In this document: positions 1-8,224 of the stretch, piece after piece
How positions within the stretch are numbered: the first letter of the stretch is position 1
Layout: every line of letters begins with the position of its first letter
Assembly (NCBI RefSeq): GCF_029813775.1
Contig: NZ_JARVKW010000005.1
Location: forward strand, 1 to 64,000
Source: Streptomyces sp. DH24
GTDB taxonomy: Bacteria > Actinomycetota > Actinomycetes > Streptomycetales > Streptomycetaceae
Length of the DNA stretch: 64,000 bases
Direction of reading: 5' to 3'
Notes under the pieces: model-generated
The model's input: only the letters and a program-made list of their open reading frames with translations
What the model was told of the DNA's origin: nothing
The model's database searches: none
Position numbers and translations under genes: made by a program

Positions 1-764
1 GTCAGGGGCAGTGGTGACCAGCCCGCCGCCCGGCCCAGCCCCACCACCGGCGGATACACCGGGGACACGGCCATCACGTCCGCCGGGTCGCCCACCACCG
101 GTGCCGCGCCCGGCTCGGGCAGCAGGACGACCTGGTCGGCGTACTGCACCACGCGTTCCAGGCGGTGTTCGGCCAGCAGCACGGTCGTCCCGAGGTCGTG
201 CACCAGACGCAGCAGGACGGCCAGGACCTCCTCGGCGGCGGCCGGGTCCAGCGCGGACGTCGGCTCGTCGAGGACCAGCACGGACGGGTGCGGCGTGAGG
301 ACGGAACCGATCGCGACCCGCTGCCGCTGGCCCCCGGAGAGCGTCGCGATGGAACGGTCCCGCAGGTCGGCGAGCCCCAGCAGGTCCAGCGTCTCCTCCA
401 CGCGGCGCCGCATCACGTCCGGCGCCAGCCCCAACGACTCCATGCCGTAGGCCAGTTCCTCCTCGACGGTGTCGGTCACGAAGTGGGCGAGCGGGTCCTG
501 CCCCACCGTGCCGACGAGGTCGGCGAGTTCGCGCGGCTTGTGCGTGCGGGTGTCCCGGCCGGCGACGGTGACCCGGCCGCGCAGCGTGCCGCCGGTGAAG
601 TGCGGGACGAGGCCGTTGACCGCGCCGAGCACGGTCGACTTGCCGACGCCCGACGGCCCGGCCAGCAGCACGAGTTCGCCCTCCGGGACGGTGAAGTCGA
701 TGTCCCGCACGGTCGGTCCGGCCGCGCCGTCGTACGTCACGGAGACATCCTCGAAGCGGATCAC
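1..764 (-). CDS. ECF transporter ATP-binding protein (EcfA-like), 3' end cut by window
   Basis: This is the energising ATPase of an energy-coupling-factor importer, acting on the cytoplasmic face of the membrane. Reading leftward from the GTG at 764, the protein shows a Walker A (GPSGVGKST, about residues 30-38), the ABC signature LSGGQRQRVAIG, Walker B with VLVLDEPTSALDP and a switch His in LLAEHR. At least 254 residues are visible, about one full ABC domain. Whether a second ABC domain or a substrate-binding S component follows lies outside the window. The start overlaps the stop of the EcfT gene as GTGA, which implies translational coupling. It is the fourth gene of the riboswitch-led operon, so a cobalamin or cobalt substrate is inferred from regulation rather than from this protein. 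Confidence 0.88.
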   Translation of the reverse strand, partial: MIRFEDVSVTYDGAAGPTVRDIDFTVPEGELVLLAGPSGVGKSTVLGAVNGLVPHFTGGTLRGRVTVAGRDTRTHKPRELADLVGTVGQDPLAHFVTDTVEEELAYGMESLGLAPDVMRRRVEETLDLLGLADLRDRSIATLSGGQRQRVAIGSVLTPHPSVLVLDEPTSALDPAAAEEVLAVLLRLVHDLGTTVLLAEHRLERVVQYADQVVLLPEPGAAPVVGDPADVMAVSPVYPPVVGLGRAAGWSPLPL

Positions 765-1933
765 GGCTGCTCCCTCGGCGGTGGGACGGGGACGGAGGCG
801 GGGACGGGGGCGGGGACGGGGGCCGGTGCGACGAAGGCGGGCAGCAGGCCGAGCAGTACGGCCGCGGCCGGCCACACCGGGAGCGTGGGGGCGACGAGCG
901 GGACGACCCCGGGGTGCAGGGCCCCCGGGTCGCGTACGGCGGCGAGCGCGAGCGCGGCGGCCACGGCGGCCCCGGACCCGGCGACCAGCCAGGCGCGGGC
1001 GCCCCAGCGGTCCGGCCGGTACCGGGTGCGCGGCGAACGGCGCCCGCCCAGCCACAGCCCCGCCAGCGCGGTCGCCACCCCGGCGAGCAGCACCGGCAGC
1101 CCGTACGTGCCGCCCTCCGCGGTCAGTGTCCCGTAGGTGCCCGCGCACACGCCGAGCAGGCCGCCCAGAGTGAGCGCGGCGGTCGTACGGCGCACGGCGG
1201 CGGGGACGCGGGCGGTGCGGCCGTAGCCGCGGGAGTCCATCGCGGCGGCGAGTGCGACCGAGCGTTCCAGCGCGCCCTCCAGGACCGGCAGGGCGACCTG
1301 GAGCAGGCCCCGCAGGCCCTTGTCGGGTCGGCCGCGCAGGCGGCGGGCGGCGCGCAGCCGCCGGACGTCGGCGATGAGGTTCGGGGCGAAGGTGAGGGCG
1401 ACGACCACGGCGACGCCCGTCTCGTACAGGGCGCCGGGGAGGGACTTGAGGAGGCGGGAGGGGTTCGCGAGGGCGTTCGCGGCGCCGACGCAGACGAGGA
1501 GCGTGGCCAGCTTCAGGCCGTCGTACAGGGCGAAGACGAGCGGTTCCAGGGTGACGTCGCCGCCGAGGCGGATGCCCTGCGCCCAGGCGGGCAGGGGGAC
1601 TTCGGGAAGCGTGAGGAGGGTGCGGGTGCCGGGGACGGGGGAGCCGAGGACCACCGTGAAGACGAGGCGGACGACCAGGACGGCGAGGGCGAGCCTGACG
1701 AAGGTGCCGTAGGAGCGGGACCAGGGGGTGTCGGGGCGGCGGGCCGCGACGACGTACGCCGAGACGGCGGTGAGGAGGGTGAGGAGCAGGGGGTTGGTGG
1801 TGCGGGTGGCCGCGATGCCGAGGCCCACGGCCCACAGCCACCAGGCCCCGGGGTGCAGCGGGGCGTGGGAGTGGTGCCGGAGCACCGGTCCCCGTGCCGG
1901 CGCCGGCGCGGCGGCGCCGCGCGGGTCAGACAT
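761..1933 (-). CDS. ECF transporter transmembrane component EcfT (CbiQ family)
   Basis: This is the membrane-embedded coupling subunit that passes ATPase motion to the substrate-binding protein of an ECF importer. The 390-residue product has several hydrophobic helices and the two family coupling elements: an Ala-Arg-Arg segment (RRLRAARRLRGRP, near residue 190) and the AAMDSRGYG motif near residue 230. It is clearly longer than the usual 250-270 residues. The extra C-terminal part adds further hydrophobic helices and ends in a Pro/Val-rich tail. The ATG at 1933 lies inside the end of the upstream gene (8-bp overlap), and its stop overlaps the start of the ATPase gene, so the operon is tightly coupled. 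Confidence 0.88.
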   Translation of the reverse strand: MSDPRGAAAPAPARGPVLRHHSHAPLHPGAWWLWAVGLGIAATRTTNPLLLTLLTAVSAYVVAARRPDTPWSRSYGTFVRLALAVLVVRLVFTVVLGSPVPGTRTLLTLPEVPLPAWAQGIRLGGDVTLEPLVFALYDGLKLATLLVCVGAANALANPSRLLKSLPGALYETGVAVVVALTFAPNLIADVRRLRAARRLRGRPDKGLRGLLQVALPVLEGALERSVALAAAMDSRGYGRTARVPAAVRRTTAALTLGGLLGVCAGTYGTLTAEGGTYGLPVLLAGVATALAGLWLGGRRSPRTRYRPDRWGARAWLVAGSGAAVAAALALAAVRDPGALHPGVVPLVAPTLPVWPAAAVLLGLLPAFVAPAPVPAPVPASVPVPPPREQP

Positions 1934-2555
1934 GCCGGCGGCGTCGGGCCTGCCAGACGGCCGCCGCCGCGAGCAGCGCCACGGCCGCGCCGCCCGCGGC
2001 CAGACCCAGCGACGGGCCGCTGTCCGTGGCGGGCTGCCGCTTCCCGGCCGTCGTGTCCGACACCTGCTCCCCGCAGCCCGTCCTCGGGTAGCCGCCGATC
2101 GCGCACAGCAGGGCGTTCGCGTCGTAGCGCAGGGGCTTGGCCACCGCTGCCAGCGCGTCGGCCGTCGTCGCGTCGGGGGAGACGCTCGCGCAGGCCGTGC
2201 GCGGGGGCGGCGGGGTGTCCGCGGACGGGGCGTCCGTCCTGGTGCCGAAGTCGATGACCAGGGCGACTCGCTTCCTGCCCTCCCGCTCCGGGGTGGCCGC
2301 GCAGATCGCCGCGAAGCGGGCCTCGCCGCGCGGCCGGGCCGCGTCGCCGGAGTTCTCGCTCACCGCGAAGCGGAAGCCCTGGACGTCGCCGTCGGAGGGG
2401 CGGGCGGTCGCCGGGCCCTGGGTGGCGTAGGCCCAGCGGTCGCCGTCGCGGTCCCAGAAGGACCAGTAGCGGTAGCCGGCGGCCTGCGCCGGACCCGCGC
2501 CCGCGCACAGCACGAGCACGGCCAGGAGCAGCACCCAGGGACGGCGGCCGGTCAC
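1926..2555 (-). CDS. SCO2322-type secreted membrane-anchored protein
   Basis: This is a 209-residue protein with an N-terminal signal sequence (WVLLLAVLVLCAGAGPAQA), a soluble extracytoplasmic part starting GYRYWSFWDRDGDRWAYA, and a C-terminal membrane helix followed by Arg/His residues, so it should be anchored outside the cell. I recognise it as the family named after S. coelicolor SCO2322, whose biochemistry I do not know. The GTG start at 2555 is chosen because it overlaps the upstream stop (GTGA) and begins directly with the signal peptide. Its place between a prenyltransferase-fold protein and ECF genes, under a B12 riboswitch, suggests ligand capture. It could correspond to the small beta domain of transcobalamin-like proteins, but that is inference. 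Confidence 0.75.
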   Translation of the reverse strand: MTGRRPWVLLLAVLVLCAGAGPAQAAGYRYWSFWDRDGDRWAYATQGPATARPSDGDVQGFRFAVSENSGDAARPRGEARFAAICAATPEREGRKRVALVIDFGTRTDAPSADTPPPPRTACASVSPDATTADALAAVAKPLRYDANALLCAIGGYPRTGCGEQVSDTTAGKRQPATDSGPSLGLAAGGAAVALLAAAAVWQARRRRHV

Positions 2556-3796
2556 GGCTGCTGCTTCCGGTTGCGCCCGCTCAGCAGGAAGCCGAAGCCG
2601 ATGCCGACGATCAGGCACACGCCCACGTACCACCAGACGCCGAACGGCGAGGAGTCGTCCTTCTGCTCGTCCTTCTGGTCCTTCTCGTCCTTCTGGTCCT
2701 TGCCGCCGTCCTCGGCCGCCGTCCCGCTCCGCGGGGCCGGGCCCGTCGCGTTCAGCTGCTCGACGAGGTTCCGGCCGCCGAAGTCGCGCGGGTCGGCGCC
2801 CGTGGCGTGCGACGCGAGGATCAGCTGGGCGTAGGCGGCGGGGCCGCTCTGCTTCGCCCAGGCGGCGGAGTTCTTCCGCAGCCAGTCGAGGGACGTGCCC
2901 GCCCGGTCGGTGGCGCCGTACGCGGCGAGGGCGACGACGGCGTCGGCGGTGTTGCCGAAGTCCGGACCGCCGGCCCCGGCGAGGGTCAGATGGCCCTTGC
3001 CGGCAAGGGACTTGGTGAGGTAGGCGACGCCGTTGGCGGCGGCCCGCTCCGGGGTGGCCCTGCCCGTATCGGCGCAGGAGGTCTTCGCGGCCGTGCCGGT
3101 CTTCTCGCCAACCTCGACCACCAGGCCCTTGCCGAGGGCGCCGAGGACACCCGCGGCGGTGGCGTCGGCGTTGGCGGCGAGCTCGCCCTTCTTGTCGGGC
3201 TGGAAGGCGAACGCGCCGCCGTCCTCACCCTCGCAGGGCAGGGCGAGCCCGAGGAGGGCGTCGTAGGGGGACTTGCCGCCCTTCACGACGTCCGCGGGCT
3301 TCTCGCCGGCCGCGGCGAGGGCGCCGACGACGACGGACGTGGAGTTGGTGTCGCTGGCCCCGCCGGGGGCATAACCCCAGCCGCCGTCCTCGTTCTGCAC
3401 GGACTTCAGCCAGTCGACGGCCTTGCCCGCGGCGGCGTCATGACCGCCGAGCGCGGTGAGGGCCTGGACGGCGGCGGCCGTGTTGTTGGTGTCGACCATC
3501 GTCTTGGCGTCGCAGGGCTTGGCCGCGTCGGCGCGGAACGGGGCGAAGGCGCCGTTCGCGCACTGCTGCCGCAGCAGCCAGTCGACGGCCTTCGGCGCGG
3601 GCCGCACGCCCACCGTGTGCTGGGCGAGCAGCGCCAGGGACTGCCGCCAGACACCGTCGTACGTCGGGTCGGCCGGGCCGTACTGGCCGGAGGGGAGGAC
3701 CGCGGACGGCGACGGGGACGGGTCGGCGGCGGCCGGTGCGGCGGCACCGATCACGGCGGTGGCGGCCAGGACCGCGGCGCTGCGGCGGACGTTCAT
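2552..3796 (-). CDS. Surface-anchored prenyltransferase/squalene-oxidase-repeat (alpha6-alpha6 barrel) protein
   Basis: The 414-residue protein has a signal peptide (about residues 1-23). A run of alpha-alpha repeats follows, with the typical A-x-A-V-x-A-L-x-A-L-G and NEDGGWGY signatures through about residue 340. Then comes a Lys/Asp/Gln-rich linker, one membrane helix near the C-terminus and a short basic tail, so it is exported and anchored. The fold is that of prenyltransferases and squalene cyclases and also of the large domain of transcobalamin and intrinsic factor. The ATG at 3796 is chosen for the signal peptide and the upstream GGGAGAGG. As first gene after a cobalamin riboswitch in an ECF operon, a corrinoid-binding receptor role is more likely than an enzymatic one, though unproven. 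Confidence 0.75.
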   Translation of the reverse strand: MNVRRSAAVLAATAVIGAAAPAAADPSPSPSAVLPSGQYGPADPTYDGVWRQSLALLAQHTVGVRPAPKAVDWLLRQQCANGAFAPFRADAAKPCDAKTMVDTNNTAAAVQALTALGGHDAAAGKAVDWLKSVQNEDGGWGYAPGGASDTNSTSVVVGALAAAGEKPADVVKGGKSPYDALLGLALPCEGEDGGAFAFQPDKKGELAANADATAAGVLGALGKGLVVEVGEKTGTAAKTSCADTGRATPERAAANGVAYLTKSLAGKGHLTLAGAGGPDFGNTADAVVALAAYGATDRAGTSLDWLRKNSAAWAKQSGPAAYAQLILASHATGADPRDFGGRNLVEQLNATGPAPRSGTAAEDGGKDQKDEKDQKDEQKDDSSPFGVWWYVGVCLIVGIGFGFLLSGRNRKQQP

Positions 3797-3899
3797 GATC
3801 GGCGGGTGCCTCTCCCTGTGGGGGAGCCGGACAGCACGGGGCACCCCCGGCGGCTCGGCTCCGTGTACCTCGACGGTGCCGTGCTCCGGCACGGCGCCG

Positions 3900-4045
3900 G
3901 GCACGCGAGCCGTTCACTGACCGTACGGGGCGATCCGGCTCACCACCTGGGTGGTTCACGGTTGCGGGTCAGCGCCGGAATTGCACCGGCTTTCCCCCGT
4001 ACGGGTGTGATGACGACTCGCCACTCTACCCGCCCGTAGGGAGGC
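3900..4045 (-). promoter_or_regulatory. Cobalamin (B12) riboswitch
   Basis: Read on the minus strand, this leader holds the conserved cobalamin aptamer core. It has GGGGGAAAGCCGGTGCAATT followed by CCGGCGCTGACCCGCAACCG (about 3957-4000) and then the B12 box AGCCGGATCGCCCCGTACGG (about 3920-3939). Outer pairing can form between the region near 4030-4045 and the end of the B12 box. It lies about 105 bases upstream of the ATG at 3796 and downstream of the TetR gene. Adenosylcobalamin binding normally shuts such operons off, so the four genes to its left should be expressed under B12 shortage. The exact ends are approximate. Confidence 0.88.
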
Positions 4046-4091
4046 GGCAGCGGTGAGGCGGGCGGCTCCCCGTCCCCGCTGCCGGTTCCGG

Positions 4092-4724
4092 CTACCGGTC
4101 CTGCCCGGCCGCCGGGAGGTCGATGAGGCGGCACGCCGTCTCGATGTCGGCCTGCACCTCGGCCATCGACGCCCGGCCCGACAGCCAGGTGATGAGCGTC
4201 GAGTGCCAGGTGTGCTCGATGACGCGGATCGCGGAGAGCTGGTCGGGGGTCGGTCTCGGGCGGCCCGTGGCCTCCAGGATGATCGCCGTGGTCCGGCGGG
4301 AGACCTGTTCCACCTCCGGGCTCACGCTGCGGTCGGCGAACGTCAGGGCGCGCACCATCGCCTCGGCCAGGTGCGGTCGGCGCTGGAGCGAGTGGAAGGC
4401 GCGCATCAGGGTCTCCGCGACCCGCTCGGCCGCCGTCTCGCCCGCCGGCGGGTGCTTGCGGAGCGTGCCGTGCAGCCGGGCCAACTGGTCCTGCATCGTG
4501 GCGACCAGCAGGTGGATCTTGGACGGGAAGTAGCGGTACAGGGTGCCGAGGGCGACCTGCGAGGACTCCGCGACCTCCCGCATCTGCACCGCGTCGAACC
4601 CGCCCCGCGCGGCCAGTTGCGCGGTCGCGCGCAGGATGCGGCGGCGGCGCGCCTCCTGCCGTTCGGTGAGCGGGGCGGCGGCCGGTCGTGCCGCGCCCGC
4701 CTCCGCTGTGGATCCCGCAGCCAT
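4092..4724 (-). CDS. TetR-family regulator, KstR-like
   Basis: This is a 210-residue one-component repressor with an N-terminal TetR helix-turn-helix (about residues 20-68; motifs RRRRILRATAQLAARGG and VALGTLYRYFPSKIHLL) and an all-helical ligand domain. The HTH and the following VATMQDQL / EAMVRALTFAD segments resemble KstR, the mycobacterial sterol-catabolism repressor. The ATG at 4724 has a GGGACGG ribosome site, while upstream in-frame ATGs only add a low-complexity extension. It is divergent from the glycosyltransferase operon, and a full match to the KstR operator consensus sits in the shared intergenic region, so control of itself and of that operon is likely. The ligand is unknown in Streptomyces; an acyl-CoA or steroid-CoA is a guess from the family. 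Confidence 0.82.
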   Translation of the reverse strand: MAAGSTAEAGAARPAAAPLTERQEARRRRILRATAQLAARGGFDAVQMREVAESSQVALGTLYRYFPSKIHLLVATMQDQLARLHGTLRKHPPAGETAAERVAETLMRAFHSLQRRPHLAEAMVRALTFADRSVSPEVEQVSRRTTAIILEATGRPRPTPDQLSAIRVIEHTWHSTLITWLSGRASMAEVQADIETACRLIDLPAAGQDR

Positions 4725-4893
4725 GGTGCCGTCCCGTCCGTTCCCGTGCGTTCCCGTGCGTTCCGTGACAGTCGGTGAGGGCGAGTGATCGCGCGGCATG
4801 CCGGGGTTGCGCGCCGTGGCGCGAATCACCCGGTCCACTGGCCACAGCGCCCCTACCTGCCGGTAGATTCGGAGCCTCTTGAACGATCAAGTC

Positions 4894-4907
4894 TGAAACT
4901 TGTTCTA
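4894..4907. promoter_or_regulatory. KstR-type operator (TnnAACnnGTTnnA)
   Basis: The 14 bases TGAAACTTGTTCTA fit the KstR consensus TnnAACnnGTTnnA at every fixed position. The site lies between the divergent TetR gene (start 4724) and the glycosyltransferase gene (start 4962), 55 bases upstream of the latter, and it is in the only AT-richer stretch of the intergenic region. It is the natural candidate for control of both directions. Confidence 0.7.
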
Positions 4908-4961
4908 GATTAGCGTCCCGTCGTAATCTCGCGGGACAGTGCAGGCAGAAGGGGGCCCAGA

Positions 4962-6353
4962 GTGACCGCTGAGGCCAGGGAGGCGGCGCCCCCGGAGGGC
5001 CCCGCTGCCGACGGCAGGCGACCGCTCCGCATCGCGCTCCTCACGTACAAGGGCAACCCGTTCTGCGGCGGCCAGGGCGTCTACGTCCGGCACCTCTCAC
5101 GCGAACTCGCCCGCCTCGGGCACCGCGTGGAGGTCATCGGCGCGCAGCCGTACCCCGTCCTCGACGACCTCGGCGCGGGCGGCGACGGACCGGTCCTCAC
5201 CGAGTTGCCCAGCCTCGACCTCTACCGCCAGCCCGACCCCTTCCGCACCCCGAAGCGGGACGAGTACCGCGACTGGATCGACGCCCTCGAAGTGGCCACC
5301 ATGTGGACCGGCGGCTTCCCCGAGCCGCTCACCTTCTCGCTGCGCGCCCGCCGCCATCTGCGCGCCCGGCGCGGCGACTTCGACGTCGTCCACGACAACC
5401 AGACGCTCGGCTACGGCCTCCTCGGCGACATCGGCGCGCCCCTGGTGACCACCATCCACCACCCCATCACCGTCGACCGGCAGCTCGAACTCGACGCCGC
5501 CGAGACCCGGCGCCGCCGCTACGCCGTGCGCCGCTGGTACGCCTTCACCCGCATGCAGAAGCGCGTCGCGCGCCGGCTGCCGTCGGTGCTGACCGTCTCC
5601 GGCACCTCCCGCCAGGAGATCGTCGACCACCTCGGCGTGCGCGACGACCGCATCCACGTCGTCCACATCGGCGCCGACACCGACCTCTTCTCGCCCGACC
5701 CCTCGGTGCCGAAGGTGCCGGGCCGGATCGTCACCACGTCCAGCGCCGACGTGCCGCTCAAGGGCCTCGTCTTCCTGGTCGAGGCGCTGGCGAAGGTACG
5801 CACCGAGAACCCCGGCGCCCACCTCGTCGTCGTCGGAAGGCGGCCCTCGGGCGGGCCCGTCGCGCAGGCGGTCGAGCGGTACGGGCTCGACGGCGCCGTC
5901 CGGTTCGTCAAGGGCATCTCGGACGCCGAACTGGTCGACCTGGTCCGCTCGGCGCAAATCGCCTGCGTGCCGTCGCTGTACGAGGGGTTCTCGCTGCCCG
6001 CCGCCGAGGCCATGGCCACCGGCACGCCGCTGCTCGCCACGACCGGCGGCGCGATCCCCGAGGTCGCCGGCCGCGACGGGGAGACCTGCCTGGCGGTGCC
6101 GCCCGGCGACGCGGGCGCGCTGGCCGCCGGGCTGAGCCGGCTGCTGGGGGACGCCGAGTTGCGCGCGCGGCTCGGCGCGGCCGGTCGTGAGCGGGTGCTG
6201 CGGCACTTCACGTGGGCGCGGGCCGCCGAGGGCACGGTGGCCCGCTACCGGGAGGCCATCGCCGCCGCGTCCCGCACCGCCCCCGGCGCTCCCGCCGCAG
6301 CTCTCACCCCCGATGTTGATGGCGTCTACCCCGAAAGCAGGGCCACGTGCTGA
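4962..6353 (+). CDS. Glycosyltransferase family 4
   Basis: This is a 463-residue GT-B enzyme that should transfer a sugar from a nucleotide donor to an unknown acceptor in the cytoplasm. The N-terminal domain has the GNPFCGGQGVYVRHLSREL glycine loop (about residues 30-48). The C-terminal domain has a donor-site VVVGRRPSGG turn and the EGFSLPAAEAMATGTPLL E-x7-E motif (about residues 340-365), typical of GT4. The GTG start follows GAAGGGGG at good spacing. The stop overlaps the start of the following methyltransferase gene by 7 bases and a third gene follows with another overlap, so the three products probably act together on one glycan or lipid. The operator at 4894-4907 suggests control by the divergent KstR-like protein. 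Confidence 0.9.
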   Translation: MTAEAREAAPPEGPAADGRRPLRIALLTYKGNPFCGGQGVYVRHLSRELARLGHRVEVIGAQPYPVLDDLGAGGDGPVLTELPSLDLYRQPDPFRTPKRDEYRDWIDALEVATMWTGGFPEPLTFSLRARRHLRARRGDFDVVHDNQTLGYGLLGDIGAPLVTTIHHPITVDRQLELDAAETRRRRYAVRRWYAFTRMQKRVARRLPSVLTVSGTSRQEIVDHLGVRDDRIHVVHIGADTDLFSPDPSVPKVPGRIVTTSSADVPLKGLVFLVEALAKVRTENPGAHLVVVGRRPSGGPVAQAVERYGLDGAVRFVKGISDAELVDLVRSAQIACVPSLYEGFSLPAAEAMATGTPLLATTGGAIPEVAGRDGETCLAVPPGDAGALAAGLSRLLGDAELRARLGAAGRERVLRHFTWARAAEGTVARYREAIAAASRTAPGAPAAALTPDVDGVYPESRATC

Positions 6354-7090
6354 CCGTCGACTTCTCCCGGTTCCCCCTCGCACCGGGCGACCGTGTCCTG
6401 GACCTCGGCTGCGGTGCCGGACGGCACGCGTTCGAGTGCTACCGGCGCGGTGCGCGGGTCGTGGCGCTGGATCAGAACGGCGAGGAGATCCGCGAGGTCG
6501 CGAAGTGGTTCGCGGCGATGAAGGAGGCCGGTGAGGCGCCCGAGGGCGCGACCGCCACCGCCATGGAGGGCGACGCCCTCGCGCTGCCCTTCCCGGACGA
6601 GTCCTTCGACGTCGTCATCATCTCCGAGGTGATGGAGCACATCCCCGACGACAAGGGCGTCCTCGCCGAGATGGTCCGCGTGCTCAGGCCGGGCGGCCGG
6701 ATCGCCGTCACCGTCCCGCGCTACGGCCCCGAGAAGGTCTGCTGGGCGCTGTCCGACGCCTACCACGAGGTCGAGGGAGGCCACATCCGCATCTACCGGG
6801 CCGACGAACTCCTCGCGAAGCTGCGCGGGGCCGGCCTCAGGCCGTACGGCACGCACCACGCGCACGCGCTGCACTCCCCGTACTGGTGGCTCAAGTGCGC
6901 CTTCGGCGTCGACAACGACCAGGCGCTGCCCGTGCGGGCGTACCACAAGCTGCTGGTCTGGGACATCGTGAAGAAGCCGCTCGCGACGCGGGTCGCCGAG
7001 CAGGCGCTGAACCCGCTGATCGGCAAGAGCTTCGTGGCGTACGCGACCAAGCCGCACCTGCCCCGCGTGGCCGAGGCGGACGCCAAGTGA
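6347..7090 (+). CDS. Class I SAM-dependent methyltransferase
   Basis: This 247-residue Rossmann methyltransferase has motif I VLDLGCGAGRHAFE (about residues 18-31), an acidic VVALDQNG at strand 2, the DALALPFPDESFDVV segment and the LRPGGRIAVTVPRYGPE motif. It belongs to the ubiquinone/menaquinone-type Methyltransf_11 group; the acceptor cannot be told from sequence. The GTG at 6347 overlaps the glycosyltransferase stop, with GAAAGCAGG as ribosome site. Its own stop overlaps the next gene (GTGA at 7087), so it is the middle gene of a coupled three-gene operon. Confidence 0.88.
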   Translation: MLTVDFSRFPLAPGDRVLDLGCGAGRHAFECYRRGARVVALDQNGEEIREVAKWFAAMKEAGEAPEGATATAMEGDALALPFPDESFDVVIISEVMEHIPDDKGVLAEMVRVLRPGGRIAVTVPRYGPEKVCWALSDAYHEVEGGHIRIYRADELLAKLRGAGLRPYGTHHAHALHSPYWWLKCAFGVDNDQALPVRAYHKLLVWDIVKKPLATRVAEQALNPLIGKSFVAYATKPHLPRVAEADAK

Positions 7091-8157
7091 CCACTCCCCG
7101 GACGGAACACCTGGTCCTGCCCGGGGTGCTGACCGCCGAGCAGGCCGCCGAGACCGTGCGCGGCATCCTCGACGTGCAGCGCGAGGACGGCGCCGTCGCG
7201 TGGTTCCGGGGGCACCATCTGGACCCGTGGGACCACGTCGAGGCGGCGATGGCGCTGGACGCGGCCGGTGAACACGAGGCCGCGGAACGGGCGTACACCT
7301 GGCTGGCCCGGCACCAGAACGAGGACGGCTCCTGGTACGCCGCCTACGCCGACGGCGACGCGCGGGACGTCACCGACCGGGGCCGGGAGACCAACTTCGT
7401 CGCGTATCCGGCCGTCGGCGTGTGGCACCACTACCTGTCCACCGGCGACGACACGTTCCTGGACCGCATGTGGCCGGTCGTCCACGCGGCCGTCGAGTTC
7501 GTGCTGCGGCTCCAGCAGCCCGGCGGCCAGATCGGCTGGCGGCGCGACGACGACGGCACCGGCACCGCGGACGCGCTGCTGACCGGCTCCTCCTCGATCC
7601 ACCACGCCCTGCGCTGCGCGCTCGCCATCGCGGAGCAGCGCGAAGAACCGCAGCCCGACTGGGAGTTGGCGGTCGGCGCGCTGCGGCACGCGATCCGCAG
7701 GCACCCGGAGCGGTTCCTCGACAAGGACCGCTACTCGATGGACTGGTACTACCCGGTGCTGGGCGGCGCCTTGACGGACGCCGAGGCCAAGTCCCGTATC
7801 GAGGAGGGCTGGGACAGGTTCGTGGTGCCCGGTCTCGGAGTGCGGTGCGTGGTGCCCAACCCGTGGGTGACCGGCGGCGAGTCGGCCGAACTGGCCCTGG
7901 CGCTGTGGGCGACGGGCGAGTCCGACCGCGCGCTGGAGATCCTGCAGTCGATCCAGCACCTGCGCGACCCGGATACCGGGCTGTACTGGACGGGTTACGT
8001 CTTCGACGACGGGGTCATATGGCCGCGGGAACTCACCACCTGGACGGCCGGTTCCCTGCTGCTCGCGGTCGCCGCGCTCGGCGGTCACGACGCCACCTGC
8101 GCGGTCTTCGGCGGGGAGCGCCTGCCGTCGGGGCTCGACCCGGACTGCTGCGACTGA
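7087..8157 (+). CDS. Prenyltransferase/squalene-cyclase-fold (alpha-alpha barrel) protein
   Basis: This is a 356-residue cytosolic protein with no signal peptide. It contains alpha-alpha repeats: DGAVAWFRGHHLDPWDHVEA near residue 40, a WLARHQNEDGSWYAAYADGD repeat near residue 75 and similar motifs further on. The fold is shared by terpene cyclases, prenyltransferases and some six-hairpin glycosidases, and no DxDD cyclase motif is visible. The GTG start at 7087 overlaps the methyltransferase stop. Being in one operon with a glycosyltransferase and a methyltransferase favours work on a glycoconjugate or polyprenyl substrate, which is inference only. Confidence 0.75.
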   Translation: MTTPRTEHLVLPGVLTAEQAAETVRGILDVQREDGAVAWFRGHHLDPWDHVEAAMALDAAGEHEAAERAYTWLARHQNEDGSWYAAYADGDARDVTDRGRETNFVAYPAVGVWHHYLSTGDDTFLDRMWPVVHAAVEFVLRLQQPGGQIGWRRDDDGTGTADALLTGSSSIHHALRCALAIAEQREEPQPDWELAVGALRHAIRRHPERFLDKDRYSMDWYYPVLGGALTDAEAKSRIEEGWDRFVVPGLGVRCVVPNPWVTGGESAELALALWATGESDRALEILQSIQHLRDPDTGLYWTGYVFDDGVIWPRELTTWTAGSLLLAVAALGGHDATCAVFGGERLPSGLDPDCCD

Positions 8158-8165
8158 CGACGGGT

Positions 8166-8200
8166 CGTACGGTGCCGCCGGCCGACGGCAGATCCGTACG
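8166..8200. terminator. Bidirectional hairpin between convergent genes
   Basis: The arms CGTACGG-TGCCG and CGGCA-gat-CCGTACG can pair around a short GC loop. It sits in the 67-base gap between a plus-strand gene ending at 8157 and a minus-strand gene ending at 8225, where a shared terminator is expected. There is no U-tract, as is usual in Streptomyces. Confidence 0.55.
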
Positions 8201-8224
8201 GCGTGGGCGCCGCGTCGCCCGGTC

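Noticed and set aside
5097..6383. Long open frame opposite the glycosyltransferase gene
   Set aside because: High GC at third positions gives long antisense frames throughout this window. The plus-strand GT4 motifs are unmistakable and this frame shows none.
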